Shown: positions 43,949 to 55,134, numbered from the stretch's first letter. The stretch: 64,000 nt of DNA from Pseudomonas spelaei (GCF_009724245.1 NZ_WNNK01000010.1:1-64000); one strand, 5' to 3'. The notes: generated by a model from the letters alone, not told the origin. Numbers and translations are program-made.

Positions 43949-44022
43949 CATCGCAGGCAAGCCAGCTCCCACCTTTGAATGAGTTCACAAATCAAAATGT
44001 GGGAGCTGGCTTGCCTGCGATG
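43949..44022. repeat. REPIN 7, right of the TetR gene
   Basis: Arms CATCGCAGGCAAGCCAGCTCCCAC and GTGGGAGCTGGCTTGCCTGCGATG are perfect inverted copies. Its centre (TTTGAATGAGTTCACAAATCAAAA) is the reverse complement of the centre of REPIN 6. Confidence 0.92.
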
Positions 44023-44049
44023 AAGTCACCTCGGGCTACCTGATCAACC

Positions 44050-44094
44050 CCAAAAAAAACGCCGCAGGCCAAAAGCCTGCGGCGTTCTTTTTTT
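44050..44094 (-). terminator. Bidirectional terminator after spuI
   Basis: 12-base stem AACGCCGCAGGC / GCCTGCGGCGTT, loop CAAAA, A run before and T run after, so it works on both strands. It lies 11 bases past the spuI stop. Confidence 0.92.
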
Positions 44095-44105
44095 ACTGCA
44101 ACCGC

Positions 44106-45482
44106 TTACACGGTATGCAGGTACCAGTTGTACTCAAGGTCAGAGATGGAGTGTTCAAACTCTTCCAGCTCACTTTCCTTACAGGCGACGAAGATATCGA
44201 TGTATTTAGGATCGATGTACTTGGCCATCACCTCACTGTCGTCCAACTCGCGCAGGGCATCGCGCAGGTTGTTCGGCAGGCTTTGCTCGTTCTGCTCGTA
44301 GCTGTTGCCTTCCACCGGAGCGCCCGGTTCGATCTTGTTGGTCAGACCGTGATGCACGCCCGCCAGGACCGAAGCCATCAGCAGGTAAGGGTTGGCATCG
44401 GCGCCGGCCACACGGTGTTCGATACGTACGGCGTCGGACGAACCGGTCGGTACGCGAATCGCCACGGTGCGGTTATCCAGGCCCCAGCACGGCGAGTTCG
44501 GCACGTAGAACTGTGCGCCGAAACGACGGTAGGAGTTGACGTTAGGGCACAGGAACGCCATTTGGGCGGGTAGGGTCTCCAGCACACCGCCGATCGCGTG
44601 ACGCAATGCGGCGTTCTGCTCGGGATCCTCGCTGGCAAAGATGTTCTTGCCGTCCTTGTCCAGGATCGAAATGTGTACGTGTAAGCCGTTGCCTGCCTGG
44701 CCTGGGTAAGGCTTGGCCATGAAGGTGGTGTCCATCTCATGGTCGTAGGCGATGTTCTTGATCAGACGCTTGAGCAGTACCGCGTAGTCGCAGGCCTTTA
44801 TAGGGTCGGCAACGTGGTGCAGGTTCACTTCGAACTGCGCCGGGGCACTTTCCTTGACGATGGCGTCGGCAGGGATGCCTTGCTCTTTTGCACCTTCCAG
44901 AATGTCCTGGAGGCAGTCGACGTATTCATCGAGGTCGTCGATCAGGTAGACCTGTGTCGAGTGCGGGCGTTTGCCGGAGATCGGCGAGCGGGGCGGTTGT
45001 GGCCGGCCATTCACGTTCTCCTGGTCGATCAGGTAGAACTCAAGCTCGAATGCGGCGCAGATGGTCAGACCGAGGTCGTCAAATTTGCTTACAACTTGGC
45101 GGAGCACTTCGCGAGGATCGGCGAAGAAAGGTTCACCTTCGAGTTCGTGCATGGTCATCAGCAATTGCGCGGTTGGGCGCTTTTGCCAAGGTTCATTGCA
45201 CAGGGTGTCGGGGATTGGATAGCAGATTCGGTCAGCATCACCGATATCCAGACCCAGGCCGGTGCTTTCCACCGTCGAGCCGTTGATATCCAGGGCAAAT
45301 AGAGAGGCAGGCAGGTTGATGCCTTTCTCGTAAACCTTGTGGAGGCTGGTGCGTTCGATGCGCTTACCGCGCACCACACCATTCATATCCGCAATTAGAA
45401 GGTCTACGTACAGAACCTCAGGATGATCCTTAAGGAACGCGTTCGCTTCGTTAAGCTGAACGGCACGCGGGGGTACCGACAT
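44106..45482 (-). CDS. spuI: Gamma-glutamylpolyamine synthetase SpuI
   Basis: Glutamine synthetase-family ligase, 458 residues, that joins glutamate to polyamines (putrescine route) with ATP. Family blocks: LYVDLLIADMNGVVRGKRI at the start, the ATP site AFELEFYLID, GNGLHVHISILD near residue 265 and the C-terminal PNSPCWGLDNRTVAIRVPTGSSDAVRIEHR. The order spuI (minus) divergent from spuA is that of P. aeruginosa PA0296-PA0297. A strong terminator follows it. Function as polyamine gamma-glutamylase is assigned from that family knowledge. Confidence 0.9.
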   Translation of the reverse strand: MSVPPRAVQLNEANAFLKDHPEVLYVDLLIADMNGVVRGKRIERTSLHKVYEKGINLPASLFALDINGSTVESTGLGLDIGDADRICYPIPDTLCNEPWQKRPTAQLLMTMHELEGEPFFADPREVLRQVVSKFDDLGLTICAAFELEFYLIDQENVNGRPQPPRSPISGKRPHSTQVYLIDDLDEYVDCLQDILEGAKEQGIPADAIVKESAPAQFEVNLHHVADPIKACDYAVLLKRLIKNIAYDHEMDTTFMAKPYPGQAGNGLHVHISILDKDGKNIFASEDPEQNAALRHAIGGVLETLPAQMAFLCPNVNSYRRFGAQFYVPNSPCWGLDNRTVAIRVPTGSSDAVRIEHRVAGADANPYLLMASVLAGVHHGLTNKIEPGAPVEGNSYEQNEQSLPNNLRDALRELDDSEVMAKYIDPKYIDIFVACKESELEEFEHSISDLEYNWYLHTV

Positions 45483-45760
45483 GATGCAACACCTTTGTTG
45501 TTAAAAATATCAATCATTGATCTCTTCGGGTTTCAGTCAACCCGAACGGCATGCCGAAGTCAAGCGAGGCCTTTTTTGCCCTAAAAAAGCGCCTTGAGGG
45601 CATTTTTGTGGCTTTTTGGGGCGATTTTTTGTGTTTGGGGGCCTTGGACCCAGCACGCTTGAGCGGGCCGTGTTGTATTTTTTACGGGGGTGTTGTGTAA
45701 AAAAATGAACAAGGCTAAGCTCGATTCAAACCCATAACAGCAATAATACCGGGGTGCTTC
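45483..45760. other. Divergent promoter region spuI / spuA
   Basis: 278 bases, AT-rich with several T runs and a short stem near 45588. It must contain the promoters of spuI and spuA; a candidate for spuA is listed separately. No sigma-54 -24/-12 pair was seen, although spu genes are polyamine-induced elsewhere. Confidence 0.6.
45693..45721 (+). promoter_or_regulatory. Candidate promoter of spuA
   Basis: TTGTGT (45693-45698), a 17-base A-rich spacer, then TAAGCT (45716-45721); 39 bases before the spuA start. Confidence 0.4.
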
Positions 45761-46540
45761 ATGTCTCGCCTGCCGTTAATCGGCGTCACCGCCTGCTCCA
45801 AACAGGTCGGTCTGCATGCTTATCACATCAGTGGCGACAAATACGTCCGTGCCGTGGCCACCGCTGCCAAGGGCTTGCCATTGATTATTCCGTCTTTGGC
45901 GGATTTGCTCGCGCCGGCCAATATTCTTGACGGCCTGGACGGCATTCTTTTTACCGGTTCACCTTCCAATATCGAGCCCTTTCACTACGACGGTCCGGCC
46001 AGTGCGCCCGGGACTGCTCATGATCCTGCACGGGACCAAACCACCTTGCCGTTGATCCGCGCCGCCCTGTTGGCAGGCGTTCCGGTACTGGGGATTTGCC
46101 GTGGTTTCCAGGAAATGAACGTGGCCTTCGGCGGCAGCCTGCACCAGAAGGTTCACGAAGTGCCGGGCATGATGGATCACCGTGAAGACGACACCCAGCC
46201 ACTGGAAGTCCAGTACGGCCCGGCGCACCCGGTGACGATCTCCCCGAATGGGGTATTGGCAAGCCTGGGGCTGCCAGAGACGATCCAGGTCAACTCGATT
46301 CACTCCCAGGGCGTTGATCGACTGGCACCGGGTTTACAGGTTGAAGCGACAGCTCCGGATGGCTTGATCGAAGCCTTCTCGGTGAAAGAGGGCAAGGCTT
46401 TTGCTTTAGGAGTGCAATGGCACCCCGAATGGCAGGTAAGCTCTAACCCGCACTATCTCGCGATCTTCCAGGCATTTGGCAACGCCTGTCGAAAGCGGGC
46501 GATGCAACGCGACGCGGATACTGCGTCAACCAACGCCTGA
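45761..46540 (+). CDS. spuA: Gamma-glutamyl-gamma-aminobutyrate hydrolase SpuA (class I amidotransferase fold)
   Basis: Cytosolic hydrolase that releases glutamate from gamma-glutamyl intermediates of polyamine breakdown. The 259-residue peptidase C26 protein has the catalytic triad: C113 in LGICRGFQEMN, H221 and E223 in GVQWHPEW. The DGILFTGSPSNI loop is typical of PuuD. The ATG at 45761 has CCGGGGTGC upstream. Heads the operon spuABC(DEFGH), divergent from spuI. Confidence 0.92.
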   Translation: MSRLPLIGVTACSKQVGLHAYHISGDKYVRAVATAAKGLPLIIPSLADLLAPANILDGLDGILFTGSPSNIEPFHYDGPASAPGTAHDPARDQTTLPLIRAALLAGVPVLGICRGFQEMNVAFGGSLHQKVHEVPGMMDHREDDTQPLEVQYGPAHPVTISPNGVLASLGLPETIQVNSIHSQGVDRLAPGLQVEATAPDGLIEAFSVKEGKAFALGVQWHPEWQVSSNPHYLAIFQAFGNACRKRAMQRDADTASTNA

Positions 46541-46579
46541 CCTTTAATGGACGTCAGGAAACACAGCCCAGAGGCATTT

Positions 46580-47938
46580 ATGAGTAACAACCTCGACCAG
46601 CTCACCGATTGGTTGAAAGACCACAAGATCACAGAAGTCGAATGCATGATTGGCGACCTCACCGGTATCACCCGGGGCAAGATCTCGCCGACCAACAAGT
46701 TCATCGCCGAAAAAGGCATGCGCCTGCCCGAGAGCGTTCTGTTGCAGACCGTGACCGGCGACTATGTCGAAGACGACATCTATTACGAACTGCTCGACCC
46801 GGCTGACATCGACATGATCTGCCGCCCGGACGAGAACGCGGTATTCCTCGTGCCCTGGGCCATCGAGCCTACGGCCCAGGTAATCCACGATACCTACGAC
46901 AAGCAGGGCAACCCGATCGAGCTGTCGCCGCGCAACGTGCTCAAGAAAGTTCTCAAGCTCTATGCCGACAAAGGCTGGCAGCCCATCGTGGCGCCGGAGA
47001 TGGAGTTCTACCTGACCAAGCGCTGCGAAGACCCGGACTTCCCGCTGCAACCGCCGATCGGCCGTTCCGGGCGCCCGGAAACCGGTCGCCAGTCCTTCTC
47101 TATAGAAGCTGCCAACGAATTCGACCCGTTGTTCGAAGACGTCTATGACTGGTGCGAACTGCAAGAGCTGGATCTCGATACCCTGATCCACGAGGACGGC
47201 ACGGCGCAGATGGAAATCAACTTCCGTCACGGCGATGCTCTGTCCCTGGCCGACCAGATCCTGGTGTTCAAGCGCACCATGCGCGAAGCGGCGCTCAAGC
47301 ACGACGTGGCGGCCACCTTCATGGCCAAGCCGATGACCGGCGAGCCCGGCAGCGCCATGCACCTGCATCAGAGCATCATCGACATCGCCACGGGCAAGAA
47401 CGTTTTCTCTAATGAAGACGGTTCCAAGAGCGAGCTGTTCCTGCACCACATCGGTGGCCTGCAGAAATTCATCCCCGAGCTGTTGCCGCTGTTCGCGCCC
47501 AACGTCAATTCGTTCCGCCGCTTCCTGCCGGACACCTCGGCACCGGTGAACGTGGAATGGGGCGAAGAAAACCGCACCGTCGGCCTGCGCGTACCGGACG
47601 CCGGCCCACAAAACCGTCGGGTGGAAAACCGCCTGCCGGGTGCTGACGCCAACCCGTACCTGGCGATTGCCGCCAGCCTGTTGTGTGGCTACATCGGCAT
47701 GGTCGAAGGCATTAACCCAAGTGCGCCAGTGGTCGGCCGTGGTTATGAGAGACGCAACCTGCGCCTGCCGTTGACCATCGAAGACGCCTTGGAGCGTATG
47801 GAAAACAGCAAGACCATCGAGAAATACCTGGGTCAAAAATTCATCACAGGCTACGTCGCGGTCAAGCGGGCCGAGCATGAAAACTTCAAGCGCGTGATCA
47901 GTTCGTGGGAGCGGGAATTCCTGCTCTTTGCCGTCTGA
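46580..47938 (+). CDS. spuB: Gamma-glutamylpolyamine synthetase SpuB
   Basis: Second glutamine synthetase-like ligase of this locus, 452 residues. Blocks are VECMIGDLTGITRGK at the start, the ATP-site APEMEFYLTKR, and MHLHQSIIDI in place of GNGLHVH. C-terminal GEENRTVGLRVPDAGPQNRRVENRLPG is typical. Its pairing with spuI in one locus suggests different polyamine substrates. The ATG at 46580 follows AGAGGC; a longer frame from 46547 lacks support. It lies 39 bases after spuA and 57 bases before spuC. Confidence 0.92.
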   Translation: MSNNLDQLTDWLKDHKITEVECMIGDLTGITRGKISPTNKFIAEKGMRLPESVLLQTVTGDYVEDDIYYELLDPADIDMICRPDENAVFLVPWAIEPTAQVIHDTYDKQGNPIELSPRNVLKKVLKLYADKGWQPIVAPEMEFYLTKRCEDPDFPLQPPIGRSGRPETGRQSFSIEAANEFDPLFEDVYDWCELQELDLDTLIHEDGTAQMEINFRHGDALSLADQILVFKRTMREAALKHDVAATFMAKPMTGEPGSAMHLHQSIIDIATGKNVFSNEDGSKSELFLHHIGGLQKFIPELLPLFAPNVNSFRRFLPDTSAPVNVEWGEENRTVGLRVPDAGPQNRRVENRLPGADANPYLAIAASLLCGYIGMVEGINPSAPVVGRGYERRNLRLPLTIEDALERMENSKTIEKYLGQKFITGYVAVKRAEHENFKRVISSWEREFLLFAV

Positions 47939-47995
47939 TGCGCCGGGTGCGGCTGTCAGACGCCGCACCTTCACCTGCTACTTTTGGAGATTGGT

Positions 47996-49360
47996 ATGAC
48001 TAGCAACAACCCGCAAACCCGTGAATGGCAAGCCTTGAGCAATGATCACCACCTGGCGCCGTTCAGCGACTTCAAGCAATTGAAAGAGAAAGGCCCCCGG
48101 ATCATCACCAAAGCCCACGGTGTGTACCTGTGGGACAGCGAAGGCAACAAGATCCTCGACGGCATGGCCGGCCTGTGGTGCGTGGCGATCGGTTACGGTC
48201 GCGATGAACTGGCTGACGCCGCCGCCAAGCAGATGAAAGAACTGCCGTACTACAACCTGTTCTTCCAGACCGCCCACCCGCCGGTTCTGGAGTTGGCCAA
48301 GGCGATCTCCGACATCGCCCCGGCAGGCATGAACCATGTGTTTTTCACCGGTTCCGGCTCCGAAGGCAACGACACCATGCTGCGTATGGTCCGCCACTAT
48401 TGGGCGATCAAAGGCCAGCCGAGCAAGAAAACCATCATCAGCCGCAAGAACGGCTACCACGGTTCCACCGTGGCCGGCGCCAGCTTGGGCGGCATGACTT
48501 ATATGCATGAACAGGGCGACTTGCCGATCCCGGGCATCGTCCACATCGCCCAGCCGTACTGGTTCGGCGAAGGCGGCGACATGAGCCCCGAAGAGTTCGG
48601 GGTCTGGGCGGCCAACCAGTTGGAAGAGAAGATTCTGGAACTGGGCGTGGACAACGTCGGTGCCTTTATTGCCGAGCCGATCCAGGGTGCCGGCGGCGTG
48701 ATCGTGCCGCCAGACAGCTACTGGCCGCGCATCAAGGAAATCCTCGCCAAGTACGACATCCTGTTTGTCGCCGATGAAGTGATCTGTGGCTTTGGGCGCA
48801 CCGGTGAATGGTTCGGTAGCGATTTCTACGACCTCAAACCCGACATGATGACTATCGCCAAGGGCCTGACCTCGGGCTACATCCCGATGGGCGGCCTGAT
48901 CGTGCGCGATGAGGTGGTCGCGGTGCTGAATGAAGGTGGCGATTTCAACCACGGCTTCACCTATTCCGGTCACCCGGTGGCGGCTGCGGTCGCTCTGGAA
49001 AACATCCGCATCATGCGCGATGAAAAAATTGTCAGCCGCGTTCACGACGAAACGGCACCCTATTTGCAGAAGCGTCTACGTGAGCTTGCCGATCACCCGC
49101 TGGTGGGTGAAGTGCGCGGTGTTGGCATGTTGGGTGCGATTGAACTGGTGCAGGACAAGGCCACACGCAAGCGTTATGAAGGCCGTGGCGTCGGCATGAT
49201 TTGCCGCACGTTCTGCTTCAATAACGGCCTGATCATGCGCGCCGTTGGCGACACCATGATCATTTCGCCGCCGCTGGTGATCACTAAGGCTGAAGTTGAC
49301 GAGTTGGTCACCAAGGCGCGCCACTGCCTGGACCTGACCTTGGCGGCATTGCAAGGCTAA
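47996..49360 (+). CDS. spuC: Putrescine--pyruvate aminotransferase SpuC
   Basis: Class-III PLP aminotransferase of 454 residues. It transfers the amino group of putrescine or cadaverine to pyruvate. The N-terminus [22 protein letters not shown] and the glycine-rich block [20 protein letters not shown] are characteristic. The PLP-lysine segment lies in [19 protein letters not shown]. The ATG at 47996 with TTGGAGATT upstream is preferred over a TTG at 47984. It is followed by a 185-base gap before spuD. Confidence 0.94.
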   Translation: MTSNNPQTREWQALSNDHHLAPFSDFKQLKEKGPRIITKAHGVYLWDSEGNKILDGMAGLWCVAIGYGRDELADAAAKQMKELPYYNLFFQTAHPPVLELAKAISDIAPAGMNHVFFTGSGSEGNDTMLRMVRHYWAIKGQPSKKTIISRKNGYHGSTVAGASLGGMTYMHEQGDLPIPGIVHIAQPYWFGEGGDMSPEEFGVWAANQLEEKILELGVDNVGAFIAEPIQGAGGVIVPPDSYWPRIKEILAKYDILFVADEVICGFGRTGEWFGSDFYDLKPDMMTIAKGLTSGYIPMGGLIVRDEVVAVLNEGGDFNHGFTYSGHPVAAAVALENIRIMRDEKIVSRVHDETAPYLQKRLRELADHPLVGEVRGVGMLGAIELVQDKATRKRYEGRGVGMICRTFCFNNGLIMRAVGDTMIISPPLVITKAEVDELVTKARHCLDLTLAALQG

Positions 49361-49545
49361 GTGCTAGGCTCAGTGCGGAGTCGCCTGCAAGGGGCTCCGT
49401 CTGGAAACGTTATAAATGTAGGGCTTTGGTTGAAAGCCGGCCCTTGAACTTGCCAGACTGTCGCCCTGTTTTGTTGCCCTTCAACAGGCCACTCAACACT
49501 GTAAAAAAGCTGTGGCCCAAAAAAGAAAAATTGGAGCATGACCGA

Positions 49546-50655
49546 ATGAAGGCATTAGGTTTGAAGAACGCTGGCAAGACCCTCCTGGCCTTGTCCCTGA
49601 TGGGGGCGATGGCAGGCGCGGCACAGGCCGACAATAAAGTACTGCACATCTATAACTGGTCCGACTACATTGCACCGGACACCATCGCGAACTTTGAAAA
49701 AGAGTCCGGGATCAAGGTGGTCTACGATGTGTTCGACAGCAACGAAACCCTGGAAGCCAAGTTGCTGGCCGGCAAATCCGGTTATGACATCGTTGTGCCG
49801 TCGAACAACTTCCTGGCCAAGCAGATCAAGGCTGGCGTTTACCAGGAGCTGGACAAGTCCAAGCTGCCTAACTACGACAACCTGAACAAATCGCTGCTTA
49901 AAGCCGTGTCCATCAGCGACCCGGACAACAAGCACGCCTTCCCTTACATGTGGGGCTCCATCGGCATCGGCTACAACCCGGAGAAGGTCAAGGCTGCACT
50001 GGGTGTCGACAAGATCGACTCCTGGGACGTGCTGCTCAAGCCAGAGAACATTGCCAAGCTCAAGAGCTGTGGTGTGAGCTTCCTTGATTCGCCAACCGAA
50101 ATGCTGCCGGTGGCGTTGCATTACCTGGGCCTGCCGACCGACACCCAGAAGAAAGAAGACCTCAAGCAAGCTGAGGCACTGTTCCTCAAGCTGCGTCCTT
50201 CGATCGGTTACTTCCACTCCTCCAAGTACATTTCCGACCTGGCCAACGGCAACATCTGCGTAGCCGTCGGTTACTCCGGTGATATCCAGCAGGCCAAGTC
50301 CCGTGCTGCTGAAGCCGGTGGCAAGGTCAAGGTTGCCTACGACATTCCGAAAGAAGGTGCAGGTAGCTTCTACGACATGGTCGCCATCCCTAAAGATGCT
50401 GAAAACGTCGACGCCGCCTACAAGTTCATGAACTACCTGCTCAAGCCTGAAGTGATGGCCGCGATCACGGATAGCGTGCGTTTCCCTAACGGCAACGAGA
50501 AGGCGACCGCTCTGGTCGACAAGAGCATTACCAGCGACCCAGGCATCTACCCGCCGGCTGATGTGCAAGCCAAGCTGTATGCCATTGCTGACTTGCCCGC
50601 TGCAACTCAGCGTGAAATGACGCGCAGCTGGACCAAGATCAAGTCCGGTAAGTAA
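49546..50655 (+). CDS. spuD: Putrescine-binding protein SpuD (PotF family)
   Basis: Periplasmic polyamine-binding protein, 369 residues. Signal peptide [18 protein letters not shown], then [27 protein letters not shown], the strong family signature. The C-terminal half has [26 protein letters not shown]. The start at 49546 fits the signal peptide and has TTGGAGC upstream; the long frame from 49426 is leader. Its paralogue spuE lies 240 bases downstream, and SpuD is the putrescine-preferring one in P. aeruginosa. A 98-base palindromic repeat sits between them. Confidence 0.92.
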   Translation: MKALGLKNAGKTLLALSLMGAMAGAAQADNKVLHIYNWSDYIAPDTIANFEKESGIKVVYDVFDSNETLEAKLLAGKSGYDIVVPSNNFLAKQIKAGVYQELDKSKLPNYDNLNKSLLKAVSISDPDNKHAFPYMWGSIGIGYNPEKVKAALGVDKIDSWDVLLKPENIAKLKSCGVSFLDSPTEMLPVALHYLGLPTDTQKKEDLKQAEALFLKLRPSIGYFHSSKYISDLANGNICVAVGYSGDIQQAKSRAAEAGGKVKVAYDIPKEGAGSFYDMVAIPKDAENVDAAYKFMNYLLKPEVMAAITDSVRFPNGNEKATALVDKSITSDPGIYPPADVQAKLYAIADLPAATQREMTRSWTKIKSGK

Positions 50656-50662
50656 CACCTCT

Positions 50663-50760
50663 GTAGCCGCTGCCGCCAGGCTGCGATGGGGCCGAAGGTC
50701 CCCAGCGATGGCAAGAGCGCGTCGGCCTCGCCATCGATCGCAGCCTTCGGCAGCGGCTAC
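50663..50760. repeat. REP-like inverted repeat, GTAGCCGCTG family, copy 2
   Basis: GTAGCCGCTGCCGCCAGGCTGCGAT at the left and ATCGCAGCCTTCGGCAGCGGCTAC at the right are inverted copies around a GATGGC/GCCATC inner stem. It lies in the spuD-spuE gap, where it may shield spuD mRNA and lower spuE levels. Confidence 0.85.
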
Positions 50761-50811
50761 AGGGAATTTGAACCACATAAAAGTTTTGCCGGATCGGTTT
50801 ATCGAGGGTAA

Positions 50812-51990
<1,179 letters not shown>

Positions 51991-52065
51991 GGCTTAAAGC
52001 TCAAACTATCCAAGGCTGGCCCGTATTGGGCCCGCTGCACTCTTTTTTTTCTGGGAGTTTCGTAA

Positions 52066-53208
52066 ATGGCAGTTGCCTCCGGCGCCTATAAGAAAGCCCT
52101 CGAGGGCGACCAGACACCGAAAAAGGTGTTGGTCAAAATCGACCGGGTCACGAAAAAATTCGACGAGACGATCGCCGTGGACGATGTGTCCCTGGAAATC
52201 AAGAAAGGCGAGATTTTCGCCTTGCTCGGCGGGTCAGGTTCGGGCAAATCCACCTTGCTGCGCATGCTCGCAGGCTTCGAGCGCCCAACGGAAGGACGCA
52301 TTTACCTCGACGGTGTGGACATCACCGACATGCCGCCCTACGAGCGGCCGATCAACATGATGTTCCAGTCCTACGCCTTGTTCCCCCACATGACTGTGGC
52401 CCAGAACATCGCGTTTGGCTTGCAACAGGACAAGATTCCCAAGTCTGAGGTCGACGCCCGTGTGGCCGAGATGCTCAAGCTGGTGCAGATGAGCCAGTAC
52501 GCCAAGCGCAAGCCGCATCAACTGTCTGGCGGTCAACGTCAGCGGGTGGCTCTGGCGCGTTCCCTGGCCAAGCGTCCGAAGCTGTTGCTGCTGGATGAGC
52601 CGATGGGTGCGCTGGACAAGAAGCTGCGTTCGCAGATGCAGCTTGAGCTGGTGGAGATCATCGAGCGCGTCGGCGTGACCTGCGTGATGGTGACCCACGA
52701 CCAGGAAGAGGCCATGACCATGGCCGAGCGCATCGCGATCATGCACCTGGGCTGGATTGCCCAGATCGGCAGCCCGATCGACATCTATGAAACCCCTACC
52801 AGCCGCCTGGTGTGCGAGTTCATCGGCAACGTCAACATCTTCGAAACCCAGGTGGTGGACGACGCCGAAGGTCACGCGGTGCTCAAGTGCGCGGACCTGG
52901 ACCGCGACATCTACGTCGGCTACGGCATTGCCACGGCGGTAGAAGACAAGTCGGTGACCTACGCCATCCGCCCTGAAAAACTGTTGGTCACCTCCGAGAT
53001 GCCGACCTGTGAACACAACTGGTCCAGCGGCAAGGTGCACGACATCGCCTATCTGGGCGGGCATTCGGTGTTCTACGTCGAACTGCCGAACGGCAAGCTG
53101 GTGCAATCCTTTGTCGCCAACGCCGAACGTCGTGGCGCACGGCCTACCTGGGGCGACCAGGTCTACGTGTGGTGGGAAGACGACAGCGGCGTGGTACTTC
53201 GCTCATGA
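52066..53208 (+). CDS. spuF: Polyamine ABC transporter ATPase SpuF (PotG family)
   Basis: ABC ATPase of 380 residues. Walker A is GGSGSGKST near residue 55, the signature LSGGQRQRVALARSLAKRP, Walker B LLLLDEPMGALD; C-terminal TOBE-like regulatory region (~255-370). The ATG at 52066 is preceded by TCTGGGAGTTTCGTAA. It overlaps spuG by four bases (ATGA at 53205). Energises SpuG/SpuH. Confidence 0.94.
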   Translation: MAVASGAYKKALEGDQTPKKVLVKIDRVTKKFDETIAVDDVSLEIKKGEIFALLGGSGSGKSTLLRMLAGFERPTEGRIYLDGVDITDMPPYERPINMMFQSYALFPHMTVAQNIAFGLQQDKIPKSEVDARVAEMLKLVQMSQYAKRKPHQLSGGQRQRVALARSLAKRPKLLLLDEPMGALDKKLRSQMQLELVEIIERVGVTCVMVTHDQEEAMTMAERIAIMHLGWIAQIGSPIDIYETPTSRLVCEFIGNVNIFETQVVDDAEGHAVLKCADLDRDIYVGYGIATAVEDKSVTYAIRPEKLLVTSEMPTCEHNWSSGKVHDIAYLGGHSVFYVELPNGKLVQSFVANAERRGARPTWGDQVYVWWEDDSGVVLRS

Positions 53209-54125
53209 ACATGAAGAAGCTCAAGCGCCAGTTGCAACGAATAACCCCCGGTGGCCGGCATGTGGTCATCGGGATCCCTTTCCTCTGGTTGTTCCTGTTC
53301 TTCATGCTGCCGTTCTTCATCGTCTTGAAGATCAGTTTTGCCGAAGCCGACGTAGCGATCCCGCCGTATACCGAGATCTACACCTTCGTTGAGCAGAAAC
53401 TGCAGTTGGTGTTGAACCTGGCCAACTACGCGATGCTGGGCGACGACGAGTTGTACATCGCCGCGTACCTGGGCTCGCTGAAGATGGCGTTTTTCAGCAC
53501 GGTGTTGTGCCTGCTGATCGGCTACCCGATGGCCTACGCCATTGCCAGCGCCCGCAAGGAAATGCAGACCGTGCTGGTGCTGCTGATCATGATGCCGACC
53601 TGGACCGCGATCCTGATCCGCGTTTATGCGTGGATGGGCATCCTCAGCAACAACGGCTTGCTCAACGGCTTCCTGATGTCCATGGGGCTGATCAACGAGC
53701 CGTTGCAGATCCTCAACACTAATATCGCGGTGTATATCGGCGTGGTGTATTCCTACCTGCCGTTCATGATCCTGCCGCTGTACGCCAACCTGGTCAAACA
53801 TGATGAGAGCCTGCTGGAAGCGGCATCGGACCTGGGTTCGAGCACCTTCAACAGCTTCTGGAAAATCACCGTGCCGCTGTCCAAGAACGGCATCATCGCC
53901 GGCTGCATGCTGGTGTTTATCCCGGTGGTGGGCGAGTTCGTGATTCCGGAACTGCTGGGCGGCCCGGAAACCCTGATGATCGGTAAAGTGTTGTGGCAAG
54001 AATTCTTCAACAACCGTGACTGGCCGGTGGCGTCTGCCCTGGCGGTGGTGATGCTGGCGATCCTGATCGTGCCGATCATTCTGTTCAACCGCAGCCAAGC
54101 CAAAGAGATGGAGGGCAAGATATGA
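53205..54125 (+). CDS. spuG: Polyamine ABC transporter permease SpuG (PotH family)
   Basis: Inner-membrane permease of 306 residues with about six hydrophobic segments. The contact loop EAASDLGSSTFNSFWKITVPLSKNGI is near residue 205-230. The ATG at 53205 overlaps the spuF stop by four bases; the alternative from 53169 would be inside spuF. It overlaps spuH by four bases too, giving equal translation of the permease pair. Confidence 0.92.
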   Translation: MNMKKLKRQLQRITPGGRHVVIGIPFLWLFLFFMLPFFIVLKISFAEADVAIPPYTEIYTFVEQKLQLVLNLANYAMLGDDELYIAAYLGSLKMAFFSTVLCLLIGYPMAYAIASARKEMQTVLVLLIMMPTWTAILIRVYAWMGILSNNGLLNGFLMSMGLINEPLQILNTNIAVYIGVVYSYLPFMILPLYANLVKHDESLLEAASDLGSSTFNSFWKITVPLSKNGIIAGCMLVFIPVVGEFVIPELLGGPETLMIGKVLWQEFFNNRDWPVASALAVVMLAILIVPIILFNRSQAKEMEGKI

Positions 54126-55006
54126 AGCGCGTCAGTTTCTCAAGCTTCATGCTGGTGGCGGGGTTGTTGTTCATCTACCTGCCGATGCTGATCCTGGTGA
54201 TCTACTCGTTCAACGAATCCAAACTGGTGACGGTGTGGGGCGGCTGGTCGATCAAGTGGTACGTCGGTTTGCTGGATAACACCCAACTGATGGGCTCGGT
54301 GGCCCGCTCCCTGGAAATTGCCTGCTATACGGCGGTGGCCGCAGTGGCGCTGGGTACGTTGGCGGCGTTCGTGCTGACGCGTATCAGCCACTTCAAGGGC
54401 CGCACGCTGTTTGGCGGCCTGGTGACTGCGCCGCTGGTAATGCCCGAGGTCATCACCGGTCTGTCGCTGTTGCTGCTGTTCGTGGCCATGGCGCAGATGA
54501 TCGGTTGGCCCCAGGAGCGTGGCATCGTCACTATCTGGATTGCCCACACGACGTTCTGTGCGGCGTATGTGGCGGTGGTGGTGTCGGCACGTTTGCGTGA
54601 GCTGGACCTGTCGATTGAAGAAGCGGCGATGGATTTGGGCGCGCGGCCGTGGAAGGTGTTCTTCCTGATCACCATCCCGATGATCGCGCCGTCGTTGGCG
54701 GCGGGGGGGATGATGTCCTTCGCGCTGTCTCTGGATGACCTGGTACTGGCCAGCTTTGTGTCCGGCCCGGGCTCCACGACCTTGCCGATGGAAGTGTTCT
54801 CGGCGGTGCGCCTGGGGGTTAAACCGGAGATCAACGCCGTGGCCAGCCTGATTCTGCTGGCGGTGTCGTTGGTGACCTTCCTGGTGTGGTTCTTCAGCCG
54901 TCGTGCCGAAGAGCTGCGCAAGAAAGCGATCCAGCAGGCCATCGAAGAAGCGGCGGCTGATGGCTGGAAACAGCCGGATGCGCGTCGGGCGCAAGCCCCG
55001 GTCTAA
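54122..55006 (+). CDS. spuH: Polyamine ABC transporter permease SpuH (PotI family)
   Basis: Second permease of the polyamine importer, 294 residues with about six hydrophobic segments. The contact loop EAAMDLGARPWKVFFLITIPMIAPSLAAG lies at ~165-195. The start overlaps the spuG stop by four bases. Its charged, Glu/Ala/Lys-rich C-terminus (RRAEELRKKAIQQAIEEAAADGW) is on the cytoplasmic side. It ends the spu operon and is followed by a REPIN. Confidence 0.92.
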   Translation: MKRVSFSSFMLVAGLLFIYLPMLILVIYSFNESKLVTVWGGWSIKWYVGLLDNTQLMGSVARSLEIACYTAVAAVALGTLAAFVLTRISHFKGRTLFGGLVTAPLVMPEVITGLSLLLLFVAMAQMIGWPQERGIVTIWIAHTTFCAAYVAVVVSARLRELDLSIEEAAMDLGARPWKVFFLITIPMIAPSLAAGGMMSFALSLDDLVLASFVSGPGSTTLPMEVFSAVRLGVKPEINAVASLILLAVSLVTFLVWFFSRRAEELRKKAIQQAIEEAAADGWKQPDARRAQAPV

Positions 55007-55028
55007 TTGACTGGACCGGTTTGAAAAT

Positions 55029-55116
55029 GTGGGAGCTGGCTTGCCTGCGATGAGGTCCTGTCAGTTGGCATATCTGCCGACTGATCCGCCGCCATCGCAG
55101 GCAAGCCAGCTCCCAC
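55029..55116. repeat. REPIN 8, left of the HD-domain gene
   Basis: Arms GTGGGAGCTGGCTTGCCTGCGAT and ATCGCAGGCAAGCCAGCTCCCAC are perfect inverted copies around about 42 bases. It separates spuH from the end of the HD gene. Confidence 0.92.
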
Positions 55117-55134
55117 ACTGCTGCAGATTGTGTT

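Noticed and set aside
43144..44022. The REPIN-flanked TetR segment as a composite transposon or toxin-antitoxin unit
   Set aside because: No transposase, no target-site duplications that I can see, and only one gene, a normal TetR protein.
46544..47974. 476-residue open frame antisense to spuB
   Set aside because: It exactly shadows spuB, whose glutamine synthetase motifs are clear on the plus strand.
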